A DNA stretch of 64,000 bases from Conexibacter sp. SYSU D00693 (GTDB lineage: Bacteria; Actinomycetota; Thermoleophilia; Solirubrobacterales; Solirubrobacteraceae), in assembly GCF_017084525.1 (NCBI RefSeq), contig NZ_CP070950.1, positions 3,782,001 to 3,846,000 on the forward strand. The letters run 5' to 3'. The translations under genes and the position numbers were made by a program. Positions within the stretch are counted from its first letter, which is position 1. Every line of letters begins with the position of its first letter. The notes beneath the pieces are model-generated. The model saw only the letters and a list, made by a program, of their open reading frames with translations. It made no database searches and was not told the origin of the DNA. Below are positions 1 to 16,694 of the stretch, piece after piece.

Positions 1-1
1 G

Positions 2-94
2 CCGCTGCTCGGCGGAGGCTCCGGCGCTCGCGGTCAGGGCAGTGGCTCGCAGGCCAACCCGACCGGCCTCCTCGACTTCCTCCTGGGCCCATGA
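2..94 (+). CDS. MCE family protein, C-terminal fragment (5' end outside window)
   Basis: This is the last 30 codons of a gene that starts before the window. The frame reads into a Gly/Ser-rich tail ending in LLDFLLGP and stops at TGA 92-94. The next MCE gene starts at ATG 91, giving an ATGA overlap, the same junction style used further down the operon. No MCE domain is visible in the fragment. Assignment to the MCE family rests on the operon position and on the low-complexity tail that such proteins often carry. The frame is sure; the family is an inference. Confidence 0.6.
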   Translation, partial: PLLGGGSGARGQGSGSQANPTGLLDFLLGP

Positions 95-1626
95 GGCGGC
101 GTCGCGCATCCATCGCCGCCAACCCGATCCTCGTCGGGGCGGTGACCGTGCTCGTGACGGTCACGGCGGTCTTCCTCGCCTACAACGCCAACAGCGGCCT
201 GCCGTTCGTCCCGAGCTACGAGTTCAAGGTCATCGCGCCCTCGAGCGCGCGCCTCGTGCCGGGCAACGACGTCCGCGAGGGCGGCGAGCGCATCGGCGCG
301 GTCAAGGAGATCAAGGTCGTCTCGACGCCGGAGGGGCGCAAGGCCGAGATCACGCTGAACATCGACGAGGCCTCCTCGCCGCTGCCCGAGGACTCGCGCG
401 TGCTGATCCGCCCCCGCTCGACGCTCGGCCTGAAGTACGTCGACCTGCTGCGCGGCGAGTCGACGCGGACGCTCGCCCAGGGCGACGCGATCCGGGTCGA
501 CCAGACCTCGGTCCCGCCGGAGCTCGACGAGTTCTTCTCGATCTTCGACGAGCCCACGCGGGAGGACGTCCGCACGAACCTGACGACGGGTGGTTCGGGG
601 TTCGCGGGTCGCGGGGTGGACCTCAACCGGACGCTGGCGGCGCTGCCGCAGCTGCTGGGCGACCTGGTGCCGGTCATGCGCACGCTCTCGGACCCGGAGA
701 CCGATCTGCGGGGCTTCGTGCGCGAGCTGGCTGATGCGGCGCGCGTGGTGCGTCCGGTGGCCGAGGACCTCGCGGGGGGCTTTCGGTCGGGCGCGCAGGT
801 CTTCGAGGCGGTCTCGCGCGATCCGCAGGCGCTGCGCGAGACGATCGCCGAGTCGCCGGCGACGTTGCAGGCGGGCATCGACTCGTTCGGTGAGCAGCGG
901 CCGTTGCTGCGTCAGCTGGCCTCGATCTCCGACGAGCTGCAGGGCACCGCGCGGGAGATCCGTGCCTCGGCGCCGACGCTGGGTCGTGCGCTGGGCGCCG
1001 GCACCGCGGTGCTGCCCGACACGCCGGCCTTCAACGAGCGCCTGGAGACGACGTTCAGCTCGCTGCGTGAGCTGGCGGGCGCGCCGACGACGAACCTGAC
1101 GCTCGCGGGCCTGGGCTCGACGCTGGAGACGCTGAACCCGACGCTGCGCTGGGTCGGCCCGCACATCACGGTGTGCAACTACTGGAACTCGTGGTGGACC
1201 TACCTGTCTGACCACATCAACGAGCAGGTGCCGTCCGGCACGCTGCAGCGCATCCAGGTCAAGCTCTCGAGCCCCTTCCAGCCCAACGGCCCGGCGGTCT
1301 TCAGCGCCAAGGAGCCCGCCAACGGCGACCCGCTGCCCGACCCGCCGACCAACGAGCTGACCGGCGGCGCGGCGTTCTTCCACGCCCAGCCCTACGGCCG
1401 GGCGGTCGACGAGGAGGGCAACGCCGACTGCGAGTCGGGCCAGCGCGGCTACCCCAACCGGCTCACCAACGACGCCGTGATCCCGCCGCAGTTCAACATC
1501 GCCACGTCGGCGCGCACCCCGGGCAACCAGGGCGCGACGTTCACCGGCAAGCCGCGCGTGCCTGAGGGCCAGACGTTCAGCGCCGAGCCCGAGGGCCTGG
1601 CCCCGAAGGTGGTGGGCACCCCGTGA
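91..1626 (+). CDS. MCE family lipid-transport protein
   Basis: A 511-residue protein of the mammalian-cell-entry (MCE/MlaD) family. These proteins assemble outside the cytoplasmic membrane into channels that move lipids or sterols for an ABC-type importer. One N-terminal membrane anchor is visible (about residues 12-30, rich in V, T and F), then an MCE domain (about 38-120, with the typical LIRPRSTLGLKYVDL stretch), then a long helical region (about 150-350) and a disordered Pro/Gly-rich C-terminus. Start ATG overlaps the upstream stop. The stop overlaps the GTG of the next gene. The stretch about 590-1150 uses more G/T-ending codons than the rest of the gene, a mild oddity. Substrate unknown. 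Confidence 0.88.
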   Translation: MRRRRASIAANPILVGAVTVLVTVTAVFLAYNANSGLPFVPSYEFKVIAPSSARLVPGNDVREGGERIGAVKEIKVVSTPEGRKAEITLNIDEASSPLPEDSRVLIRPRSTLGLKYVDLLRGESTRTLAQGDAIRVDQTSVPPELDEFFSIFDEPTREDVRTNLTTGGSGFAGRGVDLNRTLAALPQLLGDLVPVMRTLSDPETDLRGFVRELADAARVVRPVAEDLAGGFRSGAQVFEAVSRDPQALRETIAESPATLQAGIDSFGEQRPLLRQLASISDELQGTAREIRASAPTLGRALGAGTAVLPDTPAFNERLETTFSSLRELAGAPTTNLTLAGLGSTLETLNPTLRWVGPHITVCNYWNSWWTYLSDHINEQVPSGTLQRIQVKLSSPFQPNGPAVFSAKEPANGDPLPDPPTNELTGGAAFFHAQPYGRAVDEEGNADCESGQRGYPNRLTNDAVIPPQFNIATSARTPGNQGATFTGKPRVPEGQTFSAEPEGLAPKVVGTP

Positions 1627-3224
1627 GGCGCGGTGGCATGAGCCCCTTCCGCTGGGGCGTCCTGACGCTCGTCGCCGCGGTCCTCGTCGCCTACTTCGGG
1701 ACGACGCGCGACATCCCGTTCGTCAACGAGCCCTACGAGGTCAAGGCCGCGTTCAAGGACTCGAGCGGCATCAAGAAGGGCTCGCCCGTGCGCGTCGCCG
1801 GCGTCGACGTCGGCGAGGTCACGAAGGTCGAGGAGGTCGGCACGAGCGGTGGCCGTCCCGCCGCGGTCGTGACGATGGCCATCAAGGAGGACGGGCGCCC
1901 GCTGCACCAGGACGCCACGGCCAAGATCCGCCCGCGCATCTTCCTCGAGGGCAACTTCTTCGTCGACGTGCGCCCGGGCTCGCCGAGCTCGCCGCAGATG
2001 CCCGACGGCGCGACGATCCCGGTCGACCGCACCGCCAACCCCGTCCAGCTCGGCGAGGTCCTCACCGCGCTGCGCTCCGACACGCGCCGCGACCTGCAGA
2101 CGACGCTCGACGAGCTCGGCAGGACCGAGGACGCCGGCGGCGCGAAGGCGTTCAGCGACTCGCTGCCCGACCAGGAGGTCGCCTACCGCTACTCGGCCGT
2201 CGTGGCCGAGGCGCTGCTCGGCGAGCGCGACGGCGACCTGCGCCGGTGGATCGCGGGGCAGGGGACGGTCGCGGGCGCCCTGACCGAGGACCGCCGCGCC
2301 CTGCGCGACCTCGTCACGAACTTCCGCCAGACCTTCGCCGCGCTGGCCGACCGCGAGGACGACCTCCGCGCCGCGGTGGGCGAGCTGCCGACCACGCTGC
2401 GCACCGCACTGCCGACGCTCGAGCGCCTCAACGCCGCCTTCCCGGGCGTGCGGAGCTTCGCCCGCGCGTCGCTGCCGGCGATCCGCACCACGGGCCCGGC
2501 CGTCGACGCGCTGCTGCCGCTCGTGCGCCAGCTGCGCGGCGCCGTCGGCCCCGGCGAGCTGCGCGGCCTGAGCGCCGACCTGCGCCGCGCCACGCCGGCG
2601 CTGGCCCAGGTCTCGCGCGAGTCCCCGGAGGTCCTCGAGCAGCTGCGGCTCCTCTCGTCGTGCACCACCAACGTCCTGGTGCCCTACGGCGACACCGAGG
2701 TCTACGACCCGGACTTCCCGGCCACCGGCCCGGTGTACAAGGAGTTCCCGAAGTCGCTGGTCGGCCTCGCGGGCGAGAGCCGCTCCGCCGACGCCAACGG
2801 CTCGTGGTTCAAGGTCCTGGGCTCCGGCGGCGTCGAGACCGTGTCCCTGGGCAACGGCCTCTTCGGCCAGGTCTCCTCGCCGTTCCGCGGCGTGCGCCCG
2901 ACCCCGCAGAAGACGCCGCCGCCGCTCGAGCCGACGACGCCGTGCGAGACGCAGGAGCCGCCGGTGCTGCGCTCGGACACCGGCGCGCCGCCGGCCAGCC
3001 GCCGCATCGACCCCAACGACCCCAAGGTCAAGGCCCGCTACGAGAAGGCGCGCTCCGTGGCCATCGAGCTCGAGAACCGCAAGCTCAAGGCGCAGGGCCG
3101 CAAGATCCGCGTGCTCGACCGCGACGCCACGCTCAAGGACGTCAAGGCGCTGGCCGACAAGCTCGGCCTGGGCACGCAGCTGCGCAAGCTCACCGCGAAG
3201 GCCAAGACGGAGCCGACCCACTGA
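1623..3224 (+). CDS. MCE family lipid-transport protein
   Basis: A 533-residue MCE protein. It has an N-terminal membrane anchor (about residues 10-25), an MCE domain (about 35-125, with SPVRVAGVDVGEV and the KIRPRIFLEGNFFVDV stretch) and a long helical region full of LP and TLRTALPTL-like segments that would form the tunnel. The C-terminus is Lys/Arg-rich (KARYEKARSVAIELENRKLK). The GTG at 1623 overlaps the preceding stop (GTGA); an in-frame ATG at 1638 is an alternative start. The stop overlaps the next ATG by one base (TGATG). Being one of five consecutive MCE genes points to a hetero-oligomeric complex. Confidence 0.88.
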   Translation: MRRGGMSPFRWGVLTLVAAVLVAYFGTTRDIPFVNEPYEVKAAFKDSSGIKKGSPVRVAGVDVGEVTKVEEVGTSGGRPAAVVTMAIKEDGRPLHQDATAKIRPRIFLEGNFFVDVRPGSPSSPQMPDGATIPVDRTANPVQLGEVLTALRSDTRRDLQTTLDELGRTEDAGGAKAFSDSLPDQEVAYRYSAVVAEALLGERDGDLRRWIAGQGTVAGALTEDRRALRDLVTNFRQTFAALADREDDLRAAVGELPTTLRTALPTLERLNAAFPGVRSFARASLPAIRTTGPAVDALLPLVRQLRGAVGPGELRGLSADLRRATPALAQVSRESPEVLEQLRLLSSCTTNVLVPYGDTEVYDPDFPATGPVYKEFPKSLVGLAGESRSADANGSWFKVLGSGGVETVSLGNGLFGQVSSPFRGVRPTPQKTPPPLEPTTPCETQEPPVLRSDTGAPPASRRIDPNDPKVKARYEKARSVAIELENRKLKAQGRKIRVLDRDATLKDVKALADKLGLGTQLRKLTAKAKTEPTH

Positions 3225-4633
3225 TGGGCCGCCTCATCCGCAAGAACCTCACGCCGTTCCTCGCCGTCCTCGGGCTGGCGGCGATCGCCCTCGCCGTGGC
3301 GGGCGTGATCCTCGTCGGCCAGGACAAGATCGTCTTCCCGTGGGACGAGCAGCCCGTCCGCATGACGGCCGTGCTCGACAACGCGCAGTCGGTCACGCCG
3401 GGCCAGGGCCAGGGCGTCCAGGTCGCGGGCGTCGAGATCGGCAAGATCGTCGACGTCGAGCTCGAGGACGGGCGCGCGAAGCTCGGCCTCGACATCGACA
3501 AGGAGTACGTCGACGAGGGGCTCATCCGCCAGGACGCCAGCGCGCTGCTGCGCCCGCGCACGCCGCTCAAGGACATGTACGTCCAGCTGCTGCCGGGCTC
3601 GCGGCAGCAGCCGGCCGCCGGCAAGGGCTTCTCGATCCCCATCTCGCGCACGATGTCCGACGTCGACCTCGAGGAGATCCTCGCCGAGCTCGACACCCGC
3701 ACGCGCGACTACCTGACGCTGCTGGTCAACGGCACGGGCAAGGGCCTCAAGGGGCGGGGGGCGGACCTCGCCGAGGTCTTCCGCCGCTACCAGCCGACGG
3801 CCCGCGACCTCGCGCGCGTCAACCGCGCCGTGGGCCAGGAGCGGGTCGCGCTGCGCCGCCTGGTCTCGTCGCTGGGCGAGCTGAACACCCGCCTGGCCCG
3901 CAAGCCCGAGGACCTCTCGCAGCTCGTCACGAGCGCGAACGCCACGTTCGCGGCGTTCTCCTCCGAGGACGACCGGCTGCGCGACACGGTCTCCCAGCTG
4001 CCCCGGACGCTGCGCCAGGCGACGACGACGCTGCGCGACGTGCGCCCGCTGGCCGACGAGCTCGGCCCGGCCACGCAGGCGCTGGTCCCGGCCATGCGCG
4101 CGCTGGCCTCGGCCAACCGCGAGATCCGCCCCGCCGCCCGCCAGACGCTCGCGCCGGTGCGCGACCAGATCCGCCCGTTCGTCCGCCAGGCCCGCCCGGT
4201 GGTGCAGGACCTCGCGCCGGCCGCGGAGGACCTGTCGAAGACGTTCCCGGAGCTCGTCCGCGCCTCGAACGTCCTCAACCGCTTCTTCAACATGCTCGCC
4301 TTCAACAAGGGCGGGCGCGAGCAGCCGGGCGCCGCCGGTCGCGACGAGGGCTACCTGTACTGGCTGTCGTGGACGGCCCACAACGCGGCGAACCTCATCA
4401 ACGTCGACGACGGCAACGGCCCGATGCGCCCGATCTTCCTGACCGGCGCCTGCGGCACGCTGCAGACGCTCGTCAACGACACGCCGGCGCTCGAGTTCGC
4501 CCAGGGTCTGTCGGGCCTGCTGGCCACGGTCTGCGGCGACCCGGACACCGCCTCGATCTCGAAGTCGCGCGCGCTGCGCAAGGCCGGCTTCGTCAAGGGC
4601 GACGCCGCCAAGAAGGGCGGTGAGGGCCAGTGA
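3224..4633 (+). CDS. MCE family lipid-transport protein
   Basis: A 469-residue MCE protein. Residues 1-9 are basic (MGRLIRKNL), followed by a membrane anchor (about 10-30), the MCE domain (about 42-125, with GQGVQVAGVEIGKIVDVEL and SALLRPRTPLKDMYVQLLPG) and a helical region rich in RQARPVVQDLAPAAEDL-type segments. The C-terminus is short and basic. The open frame continues upstream to 2246, but that part is a shadow of the previous gene; ATG 3224 directly follows its stop and starts a proper membrane anchor, so I chose it. The stop at 4631-4633 overlaps the GTG of the next gene. Confidence 0.88.
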   Translation: MGRLIRKNLTPFLAVLGLAAIALAVAGVILVGQDKIVFPWDEQPVRMTAVLDNAQSVTPGQGQGVQVAGVEIGKIVDVELEDGRAKLGLDIDKEYVDEGLIRQDASALLRPRTPLKDMYVQLLPGSRQQPAAGKGFSIPISRTMSDVDLEEILAELDTRTRDYLTLLVNGTGKGLKGRGADLAEVFRRYQPTARDLARVNRAVGQERVALRRLVSSLGELNTRLARKPEDLSQLVTSANATFAAFSSEDDRLRDTVSQLPRTLRQATTTLRDVRPLADELGPATQALVPAMRALASANREIRPAARQTLAPVRDQIRPFVRQARPVVQDLAPAAEDLSKTFPELVRASNVLNRFFNMLAFNKGGREQPGAAGRDEGYLYWLSWTAHNAANLINVDDGNGPMRPIFLTGACGTLQTLVNDTPALEFAQGLSGLLATVCGDPDTASISKSRALRKAGFVKGDAAKKGGEGQ

Positions 4634-6096
4634 ACAACCAGAACACGCCGACCGTCGCGCGCGTCCTGACGATCGCCGGCTTCGCGCTGTCGTGCTTCGG
4701 CCTGCTGCTCTTCCTGTGGATCGCCTTCGGCGGCTCGTCCCCGCTCAAGCCCAAGGGCTACCGGGTCGAGATGGCCTTCGAGGACGCCGCGACCCTCGCC
4801 GTCCAGGCCGACGTCCGCGTCTCGGGCGTGCCCGTCGGCAAGGTCGTCTCCAAGCGCCGTGACCCCGCGGGCAACCGGACGCTCGCGACGATCCAGATCG
4901 ACCCGGAGTACGCGCCGCTGCGCAAGGACGCCCAGGCCATCCTGCGCCAGAAGACGCTGCTGGGCGAGACGTACGTCGAGCTCACGCTCGGCCACCAGCG
5001 CGCGGGCGCGATCCCGGAGGGCGGCCGCCTCGCGAACGCCCGCGTGAAGCCCGCCGTGGAGTTCGACGAGCTCCTGCGGATCTTCGACCCGGAGACCCGC
5101 CGCGCCTTCCAGCAGTGGCAGGCCGCCGGCGCCAAGTCCTTCTCGGGCGAGGGCGAGCGCGTCAACCGCGTCTTCGGCAACTTCCCGGGCTTCGTCGAGA
5201 ACGCCCAGTCGGTCGTCGACGTCCTCAACCGCCGGCGCGAGGCGCTCGGCCAGCTCGTGCGCGGCACCCGTGACACGTTCGGCGCGCTGACGCGCAACGA
5301 GGCGGCGCTGACGAACCTCATCACGAGCAACCGCCAGACCCTCGACGCGCTGGCCGGCGACCGCGAGTCCCTCGCCGAGTCCTTCCAGATCTTCCCGACG
5401 TTCCTGCGCGAGTCGCGCGCGACGCTCGACCGCCTCAAGACCTTCTCGCGCGAGACGACGCCGCTCGTGCGCGACCTCGAGCCCGTCCTGGAGGACGCCC
5501 AGCCGACGCTCGCGTCGCTGCGCCGCCTGGCACCCGACCTCGAGTCGCTCTTCACCGACCTGCGCCCGCTCATCTCCGCGGGGCGCACCGGCCTGCCGGC
5601 CACCGCCCGCGTGCTGCGCGGCATGTCGCCGACGCTCGCCGAGCTCGGGCCGCTGCTCCAGCAGCTCAACCCGATCCTCGAGTTCCTCGAGCTCTACCAG
5701 ACGACCGTCTCGGACTTCCTGAACATCGGCCCGAGCGCCCTGGCCAACACCCTGGCCCCGCGCCCCGGCACCAACGGCCACGCGCTGCCCCAGATCATCG
5801 TCCTGGGTGACCAGACGCTGCCGTCGAAGAACCGCATCCCGACCAACCGCGGCAACGCGTACCTCCCGCCCGACGGCTACCGCGACATCGCCCCGTACCT
5901 CAGCCCGCAACGCTTCTCGCTCCCGCAGTTCGACTGCCGCAACTCCGGCGAGAAGCCCCCGACCGCCGGATCCCCGGGCTGCGCCGAGGCGGGCAAGATC
6001 AACTTCCAGGGCAACCTCTCGAAGTTCCCGCAGGTCATGCCCGCCGCGCCGGGCGGCGTGTCGAAGCAGCCGGGCCGCGGCGTCCCGAACCCGTAG
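4630..6096 (+). CDS. MCE family lipid-transport protein, last gene of the mce operon
   Basis: A 488-residue MCE protein starting at GTG 4630, which overlaps the preceding TGA. The membrane anchor lies at about residues 12-33 (FALSCFGLLLFLWIAF). The MCE domain follows (about 42-130, with ADVRVSGVPVGKVVS and AILRQKTLLGETYVELTLG), then a helical region and a C-terminal part with two cysteines (DCRNSGEK, GCAEAGK) that may form a disulfide. It is the final mce gene: the next 866 bases hold no gene. The five consecutive MCE genes correspond to the mceA-F part of actinobacterial mce operons; the YrbE permeases would lie upstream, outside the window. Confidence 0.88.
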   Translation: MNNQNTPTVARVLTIAGFALSCFGLLLFLWIAFGGSSPLKPKGYRVEMAFEDAATLAVQADVRVSGVPVGKVVSKRRDPAGNRTLATIQIDPEYAPLRKDAQAILRQKTLLGETYVELTLGHQRAGAIPEGGRLANARVKPAVEFDELLRIFDPETRRAFQQWQAAGAKSFSGEGERVNRVFGNFPGFVENAQSVVDVLNRRREALGQLVRGTRDTFGALTRNEAALTNLITSNRQTLDALAGDRESLAESFQIFPTFLRESRATLDRLKTFSRETTPLVRDLEPVLEDAQPTLASLRRLAPDLESLFTDLRPLISAGRTGLPATARVLRGMSPTLAELGPLLQQLNPILEFLELYQTTVSDFLNIGPSALANTLAPRPGTNGHALPQIIVLGDQTLPSKNRIPTNRGNAYLPPDGYRDIAPYLSPQRFSLPQFDCRNSGEKPPTAGSPGCAEAGKINFQGNLSKFPQVMPAAPGGVSKQPGRGVPNP

Positions 6097-6123
6097 GCGT
6101 TCGCGCGGGGGCGGGCGCGGCCC

Positions 6124-6326
6124 GCGCTCCGCTCTGGCGTCGGCTGTGTGCGAGGCGGTCGCTGTCGAGCGGTGAGGGAGGGGCCGGAGCCGGCCGCGGC
6201 CGGGCCCGCGAGGCGTCGTCGTCGTCGACCGGGGACTTGGGGTCGCCCGGCGACTCCAACTCGCCGCTCGACGTCGACGCGGCGCGTGCTCGGGCCAGGG
6301 TCGAGCAGGCGCCGCCTCGACCGCCA
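6124..6326. repeat. Intergenic repeat copy 1 (289-bp period)
   Basis: This roughly 203-bp copy begins GCGCTCCGCTCTGGCGTCGG and includes GCGGTGAGGGAGGGGCC. A second copy starts 289 bases on, at 6413, and differs at only a handful of positions. An imperfect hairpin (GGACTTGGGGTCGCC facing GGCGACTCCAACTC) lies inside. Between the copies is a spacer with GGTTCCCCTCCTCGGTGCC, a motif that recurs in two other intergenic regions (near 33735 and 56876). No plausible gene was seen. Confidence 0.85.
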
Positions 6327-6412
6327 GCCGGCCGCGCGCACCACACGACGGCCGGCCGGTTCCCCTCCTCGGTGCCGACCGGCGACGGCACCGCGCCGCC
6401 GCCCCTCGGGCG

Positions 6413-6615
6413 GCGCTCCGCTCTGGCGTCGGCTGGGTGCGAGGCGGTCGCTGTCGGGCGGTGAGGGAGGGGCCGGAGCCGGCCGTCGCCGGGCCCGCGA
6501 GGCGTCGTGGTCGTCGACCGGGGACTTGGGGTCGCCCGGCGACTCCAACTCGCCGCTCGACGTCGACGCGGCACGTGCTCGGGCCAGGGTCGAGCAGGTG
6601 CCGCCTCAACCGCCC
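6413..6615. repeat. Intergenic repeat copy 2 (289-bp period)
   Basis: The second copy of the unit starting at 6124. It is co-linear throughout: matching positions are offset by exactly 289 bases at both ends. It ends near GAGCAGGTGCCGCCTCAACC. After it comes low-complexity C/G sequence with a short 20-bp-period repeat (GCGCGCCAGGCGACC at 6671 and 6691) reaching to about 6720. The whole gap 6097-6962 holds these repeats, the putative rpoB promoter and leader, and no gene I could support. Confidence 0.85.
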
Positions 6616-6871
6616 GCCCGCCAGACCGCCCCGCCCGGCCGCCTCGGCGGCCCGCCCGCCAGGCCGCCCCGCGCGCCAGGCGACCGCCTCGCGCGCCAGG
6701 CGACCCGCCGGCCGAGCGCACCCCCACTTCCGCGCCGCCGTCGGCTACACTGCCGCGGTCGGCCGATAGTCGCAGCCGCTCTCCTGACGCCCTCCGCGCC
6801 ACATACGCGGGCCGGGCTCGAGCGGGGTCCGTGAGCGCCGACTGCCCCCATGGGGGCCTCGGCCTGCCCTG

Positions 6872-6880
6872 TGCTAGGGT
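6872..6880 (+). promoter_or_regulatory. Putative rpoBC promoter, extended -10
   Basis: TGCTAGGGT fits an actinobacterial extended -10 (TGnTAnnnT). It lies about 80 bases before the rpoB GTG, which implies a leader of about 75 nt. No convincing -35 is seen. A GC hairpin (GCCCCCATGGGGGC) sits just upstream at 6844-6857. A ribosome-binding site, GAGGAG, lies near 6950. Another TAnnnT (TACACT, 6746-6751) is a weaker candidate. Confidence 0.4.
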
Positions 6881-6962
6881 GGGCGGTCGCGCGTCGTAGG
6901 CAGTCTCTCGCGACGCGCACCTCTCTCTGTGCCCACCGCCTCTTCCCCGAGGAGCCGCCGTA

Positions 6963-10607
<3,645 letters not shown>

Positions 10608-10619
10608 GAGAGCAGCACA

Positions 10620-14891
<4,272 letters not shown>

Positions 14892-14916
14892 CTCGTCGTC
14901 GCATCTCGCAGCTGTG

Positions 14917-14944
14917 CGGAGGGCGCCCCGGCGGGCGCCCTCCG
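14917..14944 (+). terminator. Hairpin terminator after rpoC
   Basis: A perfect 12-bp stem (CGGAGGGCGCCC with GGGCGCCCTCCG) and a four-base loop, 25 bases after the rpoC stop, followed by TCGTTC. It has no long T tract, as is common in high-GC genomes. Confidence 0.7.
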
Positions 14945-14966
14945 TCGTTCCAGGGCCGCGTTCTCC

Positions 14967-15017
14967 CATCGAGTGGCGTCTTCTCCGCTCCCCAGACGGA
15001 GAAGGCGCCACTCGATG
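14967..15017. terminator. Long inverted repeat between convergent genes (CATCGAGTGGCG family)
   Basis: Two 21-base arms (14967-14987 and 14997-15017) pair with a single mismatch that would be a G-U pair in RNA. The arms start CATCGAGTGGCG and end CGCCACTCGATG. The repeat sits between rpoC and the convergent gene stopping at 15022, so it can act on both strands. A closely similar inverted repeat lies at 48968-49020, also between convergent genes. Confidence 0.75.
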
Positions 15018-15021
15018 AGGT

Positions 15022-15576
15022 CTACGCCGCGTCGTCGCGCGCCAGCCCGTCCGCGAACGCGTGGAGCTTCGCCGCCGCCGCGTCGTCCAGCCCGCTGGGC
15101 GGCCGGGTCTCGACCAGGAGCGTCGGGACCCGCAACGAGCGCTCCGCCGCCCACGCCCAGCAGCGCTCGTCCAGGACGTCGTCGACGAACGCCAGCGGGC
15201 GGTCCGGGCCGGCCCACGCGGCGATGGACGGGAGCTTCCAGTGGCCGCGCACGGACCGCCGGGAGGGGACCGCCTCCCCGGGCCCGTGGCCGGCGGTGCG
15301 GGCCGCGTCGAGCTCGAGGTAGGGGAACGGGCCGAGGCCCAGCGCGTGGGGGAGGTGGGTGTTGGCGCGCTCCTCCCAGCCACTGGCCCAGATGACGTCG
15401 AACTTCGACTGCAGGTCGGAGAGGTGGATGGCCGCCGTATGAGAGAGGTAGTGGGGAATGCCCTCGATGTCCGCCCATCGACCATCCGGCCAGGCGCTCT
15501 GCGGGGTGCCGGAGGGCCAGCCCCAGAGGCTCAGGACGCCGTCGATGTCGCAGAAGAGCGCAGGTCTGGACCGCAA
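15022..15576 (-). CDS. HAD-like domain protein
   Basis: About 184 residues. The N-terminus holds FCDIDGV, the DxDGx motif I of the HAD superfamily (aspartate nucleophile), and FVDDVLDE later looks like the acidic motif IV that binds magnesium. A GWEERANTHL segment lies between them. The domain is small, without an obvious cap. The start is unsure: TTG 15576 puts motif I about nine residues in, as in relatives, while an in-frame ATG at 15691 would add a poorly conserved 38-residue stretch. Opposite strand to rpoC. It could be a phosphatase, but the substrate is unknown. Confidence 0.7.
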   Translation of the reverse strand: MRSRPALFCDIDGVLSLWGWPSGTPQSAWPDGRWADIEGIPHYLSHTAAIHLSDLQSKFDVIWASGWEERANTHLPHALGLGPFPYLELDAARTAGHGPGEAVPSRRSVRGHWKLPSIAAWAGPDRPLAFVDDVLDERCWAWAAERSLRVPTLLVETRPPSGLDDAAAAKLHAFADGLARDDAA

Positions 15577-15756
15577 TGCAGGGAAGAACGCTACGGATGG
15601 CGGTGCGTTGACGCGGTCGCGACAGACTCTCGTTACCCTGGTCCAGGACCTCGCAGAGAGGTCAAGCAGCGCGGGAGCCCTGCCGATCCACATGGACGTC
15701 GGATCGGTGCTGGCTCCGAGAGAGACGCGCCGCAACGCCGCACCCACCCCCTCTGC

Positions 15757-16668
15757 ATGACGATCCAGCTCGGAATCCTGCTGGCGCTCCTCTGCGCCAT
15801 CGCCGCCAACCTCGGCAACTTCCTCAAGCACCGCGGGTGCATGGGGGCGGTCGCCGTCGACATCCGCCACCCGTTCAAGACGGCGCGCTCGCTCTGGTCC
15901 CAGGGCTGGTTCGCGGTCGGCATGGGCGTGGGCGGTGTGGCGTGGGTCCTCCACGTGGCCGCGATCTCGCTGGCTCCGCTGTCGGTCGTTCAGGTCGTCC
16001 TCGCGGGCGGCGTGGTGCTGATCGCCGTCATGGCCGATCGCATCTTCGGCATGCAGGTCGGCCGCCGGCAGTGGTGGGGCCTGGGCCTCACGGCCGTCGG
16101 CCTCGGGATGCTCGCCGTGACGATGCCGGTGAGCTCGGACTCGAACTCCTCCTTCACGCTGGCCCCGATGATCGCCTTCGAGGCCGGGCTGTTCGCCATC
16201 GGCGGCCTGCTCATCCTCGGCCCGCGGGCCGGCGCCCCCGCCGAGCACCACGGCGTGATGCTCGCCGCCGCCTCCGGCATCCTCTTCGGCGTCTGCAACG
16301 TCGCCGTCAAGGCCCTCACCGGCCTGGTCGGCACGCACGGCGTCGAGGGCCTGCTGACCCCGTGGCTCCTCGTCGCGATGGCCGGCTCCTTCACCGCCTT
16401 CTTCGCCTCGGCCCGCTCGCTGCAGGACGGCGAGGCGGTCGAGGTCATCGCCATCACCGGCACCGCGGCGAACATCGCCTGCATCGCCGGCGGCATCATC
16501 GTCTTCGGCGACCCCATGCCGGGCGACGCGCTGGGCATCGTCGTCCAGTCCCTGGCCTTCGTCCTCGTCATCGTCGCCTCGGCGCTGACGCCGGCCCCGC
16601 GCACCGACGGCCGCAAGGCCGGCGCCGGGATCGCCGCAGGCCCCGCCCCCGCGGGCGCCGCGGCCTAG
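15757..16668 (+). CDS. EamA/DMT-type multi-pass membrane transporter
   Basis: A 303-residue integral membrane protein with about nine or ten hydrophobic segments. It begins MTIQLGILLALLCAIAANLG and shows two half-repeats typical of the drug/metabolite transporter superfamily; the SVVQVVLAGGVVL and FGDPMPGDALG segments resemble that group (NIPA-like or EamA-like). The C-terminus is Pro/Ala-rich. The frame is open upstream to 15061, but that part is antisense to the HAD-like gene, so I start at ATG 15757. No good ribosome-binding site is seen. A possible -35/-10 pair (TTGACG at 15608, TACCCT at 15634) has a long 20-base spacer. Substrate unknown. Confidence 0.75.
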   Translation: MTIQLGILLALLCAIAANLGNFLKHRGCMGAVAVDIRHPFKTARSLWSQGWFAVGMGVGGVAWVLHVAAISLAPLSVVQVVLAGGVVLIAVMADRIFGMQVGRRQWWGLGLTAVGLGMLAVTMPVSSDSNSSFTLAPMIAFEAGLFAIGGLLILGPRAGAPAEHHGVMLAAASGILFGVCNVAVKALTGLVGTHGVEGLLTPWLLVAMAGSFTAFFASARSLQDGEAVEVIAITGTAANIACIAGGIIVFGDPMPGDALGIVVQSLAFVLVIVASALTPAPRTDGRKAGAGIAAGPAPAGAAA

Positions 16669-16694
16669 CCCCGCTCGTCGGGTAGTGCCTCCGG

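Noticed and set aside
6097-6962. Small plus- and minus-strand open frames in the repeat region before rpoB
   Set aside because: They are Arg/Pro/Ala-rich, lack ribosome-binding sites, and are all consequences of GC-rich repeat sequence.
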